Source: a virus. Taken from it: 21,075 bases of DNA. The notes beneath the pieces were generated by a model. The model had not been told where the DNA came from and made no database searches. It saw only the letters and a program-made list of their open reading frames with translations. Positions 15,743 to 21,075 of the stretch are shown here, in pieces (the first letter of the stretch is position 1; every line of letters begins with the position of its first letter). The translations under genes were made by a program, and so were the position numbers. The stretch covers positions 1 through 21,075 of IMG/VR virus record IMGVR_UViG_3300032326_001159, one strand, 5' to 3'.

Positions 15743-16392
15743 GATTTTTTGGAGATAGTTTTTGTTCCTATGCTGAAAAACACAACTGGATGGGACAACT
15801 GGCAGATCATTTTGATAGCAAAATTGTTCACAATGGAGTGGGGGGTTCCAGCTATTGGACCACAGTGATAGATTACACAAAAAACTTTGATCAATACAAA
15901 AATTTAGATTACACAGTGTTTTGCTGGACTGAACCTTACAGAATATATCATCACAAAGGAGATTTCACAGGTCCTAAAGCATATAAAAAAGACGATCCTA
16001 GATATAAGGCAGCACAGATGTACATAGAACATCTGCGTGATTGGAACAAAGAAAGAATGGAATTCACAGCCACAGCATATTGGTTGGATCATGAATATCT
16101 CAGCAAAGTATCTGGAAAAATTATACACCTTTGGAGTTTTGGAGACATACGCATACATGATTGGCCCAAAGCAGAATTAAAAGACATTAAATTTTTACAT
16201 GATTGGAAACACGGAGTGGAGATGCGTACACCTTTGTTCTATATCAGTTGTAGAACAGATTCCTTTAGACACAAATTTGAAAATCACTGGTTGAATGATA
16301 TATTTCATTTCACAGTGAATCACATGGGACCAGAAGGTGATGCCTGGGTGTTTAAGGCTATAAAAGATGTGCTAACTCAGGAAAAATTTTAG
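15706..16392 (+). CDS. SGNH/GDSL-hydrolase-like protein
   Basis: The protein has 228 residues. IGFFGDSFCSY (GDS at 16-18) is block I with the nucleophile Ser18. HNGVGGSS (42-48) supplies the block II glycine, and CWTEPYR (73-79) sits where block III oxyanion residues are expected, with no clear asparagine. Near the end, NDIFHFTVNHMGPEG offers a DxxH at 198-201 or His206 for the catalytic dyad. There is no signal peptide, so it acts in the cytoplasm or is carried in the virion. SGNH enzymes remove or transfer acyl groups on sugars, peptides or lipids; here it fits glycan or peptide acyl editing alongside glycosyltransferases. It closes the plus-strand operon and its last 35 bases overlap the end of the minus-strand gene. 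Confidence 0.65.
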   Translation: MYRGRAGAQKQIGFFGDSFCSYAEKHNWMGQLADHFDSKIVHNGVGGSSYWTTVIDYTKNFDQYKNLDYTVFCWTEPYRIYHHKGDFTGPKAYKKDDPRYKAAQMYIEHLRDWNKERMEFTATAYWLDHEYLSKVSGKIIHLWSFGDIRIHDWPKAELKDIKFLHDWKHGVEMRTPLFYISCRTDSFRHKFENHWLNDIFHFTVNHMGPEGDAWVFKAIKDVLTQEKF

Positions 16393-17776
16393 CAGCACTC
16401 AATCCTCTGATAGCGTCCAATTTATTCACGTACTCTTTGAATCCAGGCAGCAGTCTAGAATTATCTTTGGCTTCCATGTGTAGTAACACTGCCTCCCAGC
16501 GTCTCCAACCATAAGGATTTGTTTTCCAGAAATTATCATCCTGTCTATAATTTTGCCACAACCAATCTTTAAAATCCATAAACAATTCTCTTATTTGTTG
16601 TTTGTCTTCTTGAGGTAATATTTGTATGCTTAAAAAAGTTGGTATGTATAATAAATGCATGTTGACCAATCCACCACCCATTTGTACTCCACCAGGCACT
16701 GTGCCCACATTTAATTTTTTAAATCCGCTCTGTATTTTCCATTTCATAAAATCAGGCAAGTGTTTGATATTAAAAATTTGTATGGCAGTGGCCAAACTCA
16801 CTTGTATGTTGTCAGGAGTGTTATCCAACATGTGTAAATTCTTTTCCACTGTGGCCCATTGTGTGGGAAAACGTATGTATTCATCACGCTGATGTGTGGC
16901 ATCCATGCTCACAGCAAATTTAACTTTTTTAAATTTACTCCATAACTGGATTAAATCTTCATCCACTAATATGCCATTGGAATTGTAACGCAGCAATATG
17001 CGATCTTGATAACCTTGACGTATGATTTCTTCAATAAATGTTTTATGCTCTTTGATCATCAGTGGTTCACCACCAGCAAAATAAACCTGTTTGAGATTGG
17101 GTATCTGACGATACATCTCCTGCCAGAATGTATCTTTTTCATGCCAGAAGTTGTTGAATTCTTTGCGATCCCATTGAATTTGATCTTTGACTTCTTTGTT
17201 TTGTAATTGTGGCATCAATTGTTGCCAGTCATTCACCCATTTGCTGCTGTCGTGTGGAGAACACATCACACATTTGATATTGCAAGTGTGTCCCAAACGC
17301 AGATCCAAATACAATAATTTTTCAGGCACGGTGCCATCTTCTTTGGTTTGACGTATCAGTTCAGGCACATCCACACCATCTCGATACCAAGTGCCAGTCT
17401 CCCAAATTCTTTTACTGACCACACCCACACGTTCTTCATCAAAACACTTGCGACAACTGGCAGGTATCTCTCCTTTCAGCATAGTGGTACGCACACTTTT
17501 CATATAATCATTGTTCCAAGCACTCATGGGAGTATCCACGCCAAAGTTGGCAGGTGTACCATCTTCTTTTTTAATAATACCCACTGTGTGATCAGATCCA
17601 GCACCACTGGCATTGGCTGAACAACACAGCCTCATATCACCATTGGGTCTGGTGGCAAAATGTATCCAAGGCAATATACAATAGGTAGGTGTGCCTGTGA
17701 CAGATTCTATTTCTCTCTGCCATTTGCCCAGTTGTGAGTCTTCTGGATTCATCCAATATTCATTATGATCTGACAC
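16358..17776 (-). CDS. N-terminal-twitch radical SAM protein, copy 2
   Basis: The protein has 472 residues from a GTG start. The N-terminal cysteine domain has CILPWIHFATRPNGD, LCCSA and ASCRKCFDEE (Cys 33, 51, 52, 108 and 111). The radical SAM core follows: GHTCNIKCVMC (165, 169, 172) and YFAGGEPL (GGEP 235-238), with a ~63-residue insertion between them. YNSNG and VSMDA are barrel motifs. The C-terminus ends LDAIRGLSAAKIFPEL, matching the LDATR...INPEF end of the plus-strand copy at 12609. It also has a Gly-rich loop (GGVQMGGGLVNMH) that I cannot place. It is last in the minus-strand operon, overlapping the PP-loop gene by 14 bases. The substrate is unknown. Confidence 0.85.
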   Translation of the reverse strand: MSDHNEYWMNPEDSQLGKWQREIESVTGTPTYCILPWIHFATRPNGDMRLCCSANASGAGSDHTVGIIKKEDGTPANFGVDTPMSAWNNDYMKSVRTTMLKGEIPASCRKCFDEERVGVVSKRIWETGTWYRDGVDVPELIRQTKEDGTVPEKLLYLDLRLGHTCNIKCVMCSPHDSSKWVNDWQQLMPQLQNKEVKDQIQWDRKEFNNFWHEKDTFWQEMYRQIPNLKQVYFAGGEPLMIKEHKTFIEEIIRQGYQDRILLRYNSNGILVDEDLIQLWSKFKKVKFAVSMDATHQRDEYIRFPTQWATVEKNLHMLDNTPDNIQVSLATAIQIFNIKHLPDFMKWKIQSGFKKLNVGTVPGGVQMGGGLVNMHLLYIPTFLSIQILPQEDKQQIRELFMDFKDWLWQNYRQDDNFWKTNPYGWRRWEAVLLHMEAKDNSRLLPGFKEYVNKLDAIRGLSAAKIFPELAHLL

Positions 17777-18584
17777 TGTCTACTCCCCATTGTCGCTCTT
17801 GACACCAAAAGCATTTTCCACACACAGGCACGGGCTGCCCTGGCACATAAGTCCTGTAGTCCAAGTCTCCAAAGATTTCAGGTGATGTGTCACGGTCACC
17901 TTCACAACTGCGAGTGAGATTGAATAGGTCCATTATGCCTAATTTTTTGTATTGGGCAACTATCCAATTTTTCTGCACATAAGTGAAAGGGTGACAAGCA
18001 TAGCCGCCCATGTGTGCTTTGATTAATCTATCCAACACTGTGTCAGACAATGTGTCGAGCAACACATCTCTGTCAGTGAGACGATGATCAAATTCTTTAT
18101 CAGGATTTTTGGTTACTCCACAGTACCAAGCATCTAATTTTTTTGTGTGAGCCACATATTCAGCATGTGCTCTTAACTCTATTTGATTACCACTCTTTAA
18201 TCTACCGTATTCATCCACAATGGTAGGTCCCTTTGATCCCCATTCTAATTCAGGAGCAATGAAATTTTCGTGTCTTTTAAATTTTATGCTTTTAAATTCA
18301 TCAGTCAACCAATCATAAACTTCCATACTGTTGTGACGTTGCCAAGGTCTAGTTTTCCAACATCTAACATTGGTAATAATATGCACAGTGATATTCAATT
18401 GATTTTTTACAATTAAATCGCACAGCAGATATGCCATTAGAGCACTGTCAGCACCACCACTCACACTGACGCCAATATTTTTCCATTGTCTGGACAAAGG
18501 AAAATACACATCATCAATGAGATGCAGTATGTTTTTGAACACACTGGTTTCGTAAATTGTTTTTAATTGTGCTGTGTTACTCAT
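17763..18584 (-). CDS. QueC-like PP-loop ATPase with Cys4 zinc site
   Basis: The protein has 273 residues from the ATG at 18584, which forms an eight-base ATGAGTAA overlap with the upstream stop; longer in-frame starts would run into that gene. NIGVSVSGGADSALMAYLL contains the SGGxDS PP-loop (42-47) that adenylates a carboxyl or carbonyl group. The C-terminus has RSCEG (Cys 227) and CGKCFWCQER (255, 258, 261). This matches the zinc-binding tail of QueC (preQ0 synthase; there CGxCxxC after an earlier Cys), although the first gap is longer here. A middle block (GRLKSGNQIELRAHAEYVA; KAHMGGYACHPF) is not typical of QueC. It may activate a carboxylate for amide or nitrile formation, but the substrate need not be a deazaguanine. 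No QueD-like gene is visible. Confidence 0.75.
   Translation of the reverse strand: MSNTAQLKTIYETSVFKNILHLIDDVYFPLSRQWKNIGVSVSGGADSALMAYLLCDLIVKNQLNITVHIITNVRCWKTRPWQRHNSMEVYDWLTDEFKSIKFKRHENFIAPELEWGSKGPTIVDEYGRLKSGNQIELRAHAEYVAHTKKLDAWYCGVTKNPDKEFDHRLTDRDVLLDTLSDTVLDRLIKAHMGGYACHPFTYVQKNWIVAQYKKLGIMDLFNLTRSCEGDRDTSPEIFGDLDYRTYVPGQPVPVCGKCFWCQERQWGVDSVRS
17783..17788 (-). promoter_or_regulatory. Shine-Dalgarno fixing a GTG start
   Basis: GGGGAG on the minus strand is six bases upstream of GTG at 17776, within the end of the PP-loop gene. It supports the non-ATG start of the twitch radical SAM gene. Confidence 0.7.
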
Positions 18585-19623
18585 AAATTTTTTTATTACA
18601 GTTGATTTCGGGTTGACATTTGCAACGTTCTCTTTCGCAGATTGTGGGCACAATATCAGGGTAAAAGTTATCAGTAAAATCATGGTTAAACAGATTGAAT
18701 GAACGATTCAAATTATAAAGACGATTGCCACAAGAACCTTTGATTAATCCATGCTTGTCGATCTGTATGGTGTCCACACCCACGTTACATTGCCATCCTT
18801 TAAAATTGTTCATACCATTCAATGAAAGATAATTTTGCAATACTCTTTTCTTTTTCTTATTGTTAAAATGCAATGTGGGAGTGGAATTAAATTTTTCAAA
18901 TCTTCTTTTTTTCCAGTTAAACAGTTCAAAAAATGATGGATTTCTTTTGTTACAATCACTGAGATATTTCTTTTGTTCTTCATTGTAATTTACGGTGCTG
19001 TGATAAATTTCTAATACATTTATGGCCCATTTTTTTCGGCTGGATTTTAACTGCTCCACTATGGCCACACATTTATCCCAAGCATGTGGATCCATCAGCA
19101 CGTTGGCATCCACGCTGACTCCTTTTTTGTACAACAGATCTGCCACAGCAACAATATGTGGCACGTCCACTTTTTCATGATGACAGCTCAGCATCACAAT
19201 GTCATTGTAATGACCATATTCTTCCCACCATCTCAGTGTGCGTGATCCATTGGTGCTCATGCTAATCAAACAGTTGAATTGTTCTTTAAAATATTTGGTA
19301 AATTCTCCAAAATCTTTCCATATGGTGGGCTCGCCTCCTATGAGGTGCAGATAGAAATCTTTTTTGCCGACATTTTTTTTGTAATGTTCAATGAGATGAG
19401 AAAGATTCTTTTTGATCAATTCAAGATCAGGCCAACCGTGTGTGCCTTCATTGGATCCTGGAAAACAATACCAGCACTTGTAGTTGCATCTGTTGCTGAG
19501 GAATAATTCTATCCTAAAACTATCTTTTTTTTGGTTGCTCTGTATCCTGATTAACTGTTCAGATGATTGGCCAGCATTGGCTGATGATTCATCACTGGAA
19601 TTTGACTGCTCGAAATTGGACAT
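18577..19623 (-). CDS. Radical SAM enzyme with C-terminal CxxxxCxC auxiliary motif
   Basis: The protein has 348 residues from the ATG at 19623, chosen because a late-type promoter octamer lies at 19637-19644, between it and the ATG at 19662. The first ~30 residues are a Ser/Asn/Gln-rich, probably disordered tail that sister enzymes lack. CNYKCWYC gives Cys 46, 50 and 53; IGGEPT gives GGEP 96-99; MSTNGSRTLRWW and LSCHHE follow. The C-terminal cysteines 279, 298, 329, 334 and 336 end in CERERCKCQPE, the same CxxxxCxC as in the plus-strand genes at 13870 and 14762. There is an extra Cys342. It is first in the minus-strand operon and should share its transcript with the PP-loop gene, so the two may act on one substrate. 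Confidence 0.85.
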   Translation of the reverse strand: MSNFEQSNSSDESSANAGQSSEQLIRIQSNQKKDSFRIELFLSNRCNYKCWYCFPGSNEGTHGWPDLELIKKNLSHLIEHYKKNVGKKDFYLHLIGGEPTIWKDFGEFTKYFKEQFNCLISMSTNGSRTLRWWEEYGHYNDIVMLSCHHEKVDVPHIVAVADLLYKKGVSVDANVLMDPHAWDKCVAIVEQLKSSRKKWAINVLEIYHSTVNYNEEQKKYLSDCNKRNPSFFELFNWKKRRFEKFNSTPTLHFNNKKKKRVLQNYLSLNGMNNFKGWQCNVGVDTIQIDKHGLIKGSCGNRLYNLNRSFNLFNHDFTDNFYPDIVPTICERERCKCQPEINCNKKIYE

Positions 19624-19636
19624 AGTATGGACTGAG

Positions 19637-19644
19637 TATTTATC
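19637..19644 (-). promoter_or_regulatory. T4-type late promoter octamer for the minus-strand operon
   Basis: On the minus strand this reads GATAAATA, 13 bases before the ATG at 19623 and identical to the octamer at 3310. The wider context is ACGATAAATAC, one base different from the plus-strand motif at 19671-19681. Confidence 0.6.
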
Positions 19645-19672
19645 GTAATTAACTGCCCACATAATTTTTCAC

Positions 19673-19680
19673 GATAAGTA
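19673..19680 (+). promoter_or_regulatory. Late-type promoter octamer (GATAAGTA), divergent
   Basis: GATAAGTA within ACGATAAGTAC (19671-19681) repeats the minus-strand motif ACGATAAATAC with one change, and points at the ATG at 19686 five bases on. A transcript from it would be near-leaderless. The weaker sixth base makes this less certain than its partner. Confidence 0.4.
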
Positions 19681-19685
19681 CAGCT

Positions 19686-20357
19686 ATGCTTGACCAAATT
19701 AATATCACATGTTCAGCCAAAGAAATTTTTAACAGTTTGCCAATTTTGGATTTACCAAAAACTCAATTGAACGAACCCACTGGAGATTTTTTCTATGATG
19801 CTTGGCAGTTAAAAACAGAATTCAAAAAACAACCTATTGTGGATCTGTTTGCTCAATTGGGATCTGTGGGTGAAGCAAGAATAATTGTGTTGGAACCAGG
19901 CGAGAGTTATTGTGCTCATGCTGACATAGATGATCGATATCATTTGACACTGCAAGGTGAACACAGTTATCTGTATGATTTAAAAAATTTAAAAATGTAC
20001 CCCACTGAAGTGGACAACACAGTGTATCTTATGGACGCAGGACGCATACATTCTGCAGCTAATCTAGGTTATAAGTCACGCATTCAATTGGTCATAAGAA
20101 AGTTATTGAACAAAGTTGAATTAAAAGATCCTTGTGCTGTTAAAATCACAGTGAACAATCCACCATACAATTTAAGATATTTGTTTGATCATAGTTTTTC
20201 CATAGTTTTAAATAGATTAAACAAGCAAGGATGCATAAACAAATTTAAAAAAATTTCTGAAACTGAAATCAGTTTTGAAATAGAACGCACTCATTTGCCA
20301 CAAGTGAACAAAGTAGTAGACATTTGCGGATTTGATATAAAGGTTAGTTATGATTGA
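19686..20357 (+). CDS. Asp/Asn beta-hydroxylase-like 2-oxoglutarate Fe(II) oxygenase
   Basis: The protein has 223 residues. ARIIVLEPGESYCAHADIDDRYHLTLQG contains the HxD pair (His78, Asp80) followed by RYH (84-86). GRIHSAANLG has the distal His122, and SRIQLVIR gives an Arg (132) for the 2-oxoglutarate carboxylate. This order, H-x-D with RYH a few residues on, is that of the aspartyl/asparaginyl beta-hydroxylase family, which hydroxylates side chains of proteins or peptides. The C-terminal ~80 residues (from about 145) are an extra domain with no motif I recognise. No signal peptide or membrane segment is seen. It is the first gene after the divergent promoter pair and overlaps the next by eight bases (ATGATTGA). 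Confidence 0.7.
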   Translation: MLDQINITCSAKEIFNSLPILDLPKTQLNEPTGDFFYDAWQLKTEFKKQPIVDLFAQLGSVGEARIIVLEPGESYCAHADIDDRYHLTLQGEHSYLYDLKNLKMYPTEVDNTVYLMDAGRIHSAANLGYKSRIQLVIRKLLNKVELKDPCAVKITVNNPPYNLRYLFDHSFSIVLNRLNKQGCINKFKKISETEISFEIERTHLPQVNKVVDICGFDIKVSYD

Positions 20358-20985
20358 ACATTGGAATAATTTTTATAAACATGAACTGGGCACACTAGCT
20401 GTGGCTAATATGGTATATGAGCCATTGATCAATCCTAACAAAGATATATTTAGGATGAATTTTAACAGTAATCAATATTTTATTAATCCCAATATGACTG
20501 ATGATCTTAGACAAAATTGGTTTTCAAGAGAAATTAATTATATAGAAAAATTAAAAAATAAACCATATGCCCCTGAAATTTTAAACATTGATCACAGAAA
20601 TAGAACGATCGAATTCAAATGGTATGATCGTAGTTTAAGTAAATTCATACACACTGGTGAAATATCCGCAGTTTCCAACTGGCAACAACAGATCAAAGAT
20701 ATTTTGTCAGATTTATTGTCACAAAATATACACAAATCTAATTTGTACCCACACACGTTTTATTTGGATAACAACAACAAAGTTCGCATAATGGATCTTT
20801 ACGGTTGCACCTGTGACGAAGACAGATATGTGTCTAAAGAATTATTAAAATCTATATTATTTGATCCCAATCATCCTAGATTTGCTCAAAGTCTCACAGG
20901 TGAACTGTACGACACTTTTAAATTGTATGAATTAACTGTAAAAATGAATTATGGCAATTGGCCAGGAGATTTTTTAAATGCTTGA
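20350..20985 (+). CDS. Small protein-kinase-fold-like protein
   Basis: The protein has 211 residues. WFSREINYIEKL (57-68) resembles the alphaC segment with its glutamate, and TIEFKWYDRSLSKFI (86-100) resembles a hinge. NIHKSNLYPHTFYLD (126-140) is in the place of the HxDxxxxN catalytic loop, and VRIMDLYG (145-152) in that of DFG. The catalytic Asp of the loop is replaced by Lys/Ser, so it may be inactive or use altered chemistry. The fold call is by pattern only; a choline/aminoglycoside-kinase-like small kinase is the nearest idea. AAAGG six bases upstream supports the ATG. It is coupled to the oxygenase before it and the next gene (8-base overlaps). Confidence 0.4.
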   Translation: MIEHWNNFYKHELGTLAVANMVYEPLINPNKDIFRMNFNSNQYFINPNMTDDLRQNWFSREINYIEKLKNKPYAPEILNIDHRNRTIEFKWYDRSLSKFIHTGEISAVSNWQQQIKDILSDLLSQNIHKSNLYPHTFYLDNNNKVRIMDLYGCTCDEDRYVSKELLKSILFDPNHPRFAQSLTGELYDTFKLYELTVKMNYGNWPGDFLNA

Positions 20986-21075
20986 ATACGTGGGTAATTG
21001 CAAAGATTTGATTGATTGGCACAGTGTTATAAAAAGCATTGAAGATCAACAGAGTGCTTACATAGGACCAAGACA
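20978..21075 (+). CDS. Start of an unknown gene, 3'-truncated by the window edge
   Basis: An open frame starts at the ATG at 20978, overlapping the upstream stop by eight bases (ATGCTTGA), with AGGAG at 20964-20968 nine bases before it. Only 32 codons are visible (beginning MLEYVGNCKDLIDWHSV), too few to assign a family. It extends the plus-strand operon beyond the window. Confidence 0.65.
   Translation, partial: MLEYVGNCKDLIDWHSVIKSIEDQQSAYIGPR

Noticed and set aside
16393-17762. Plus-strand open frames around 16626, 17006 and 17348
   Set aside because: They are antisense to the twitch radical SAM gene, which has complete cysteine motifs and codon pattern.
18585-18683. 33-residue hydrophobic N-terminal extension of the PP-loop protein, signal-peptide-like
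   Set aside because: It is the out-of-frame reading of the upstream radical SAM C-terminus; the start at 18584 with an eight-base overlap is better.
19624-19662. Upstream ATG at 19662 for the minus-strand radical SAM gene
   Set aside because: The late-type promoter octamer lies between it and the ATG at 19623, so a late transcript would not include it.

Overview
The window looks like part of a tailed-phage genome, most likely a T4-like marine myovirus. Four virion-type genes lie at the left end, the genes are packed with tiny gaps or short overlaps, the sequence is moderately AT-rich on both sides, and octamers of the form GATAAATA/CTAAATA (T4-type late promoters) precede several genes. No rRNA, tRNA, IS, integrase or CRISPR is visible, and no stretch over about 95 bases lacks a gene. 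The host cannot be read from the window; a marine host is inferred from resemblance to cyanophage/pelagiphage tail-fibre regions.

Layout. (1) 2-5738, plus strand: tail-fibre/virion genes. They are a 5'-truncated collar-type fibre, two large fibre proteins sharing one N-terminal domain, and a 300-residue virion-like protein. (2) 5739-5832: a short intergenic region with a late-type octamer and, downstream of it, a near-consensus sigma70-type promoter. (3) 5833-16392, plus strand: one tightly overlapping operon of eleven or so genes. It holds a small unknown protein, two GT-A glycosyltransferases, an unknown protein, two more GT-A-like proteins, five radical SAM enzymes with a class I methyltransferase among them, and an SGNH-hydrolase-like protein. 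(4) 16358-19623, minus strand: a three-gene operon of a radical SAM enzyme, a QueC-like PP-loop ATPase and an N-terminal-twitch radical SAM enzyme. It runs tail-to-tail into region 3 with a 35-base coding overlap. (5) 19686-21075, plus strand: an Asp/Asn beta-hydroxylase-like 2-oxoglutarate oxygenase, a small kinase-fold-like protein and the start of another gene. A pair of near-identical divergent late-type motifs sits between regions 4 and 5.

The striking content is seven distinct radical SAM enzymes in under 10 kb. All have an intact CxxxCxxC, all have C- or N-terminal extra cysteines for auxiliary Fe-S clusters, and they are interleaved with a methyltransferase, a PP-loop enzyme, an oxygenase, four glycosyltransferase-like proteins and an SGNH hydrolase. 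This is a tailoring toolbox. Its substrate is not visible: it could be virion protein (fibres), a glycan, a ribosomal peptide or a nucleobase. Placement next to the tail fibres and co-packaging with glycosyltransferases make decoration of virion or host-surface material my preferred but unproven reading.
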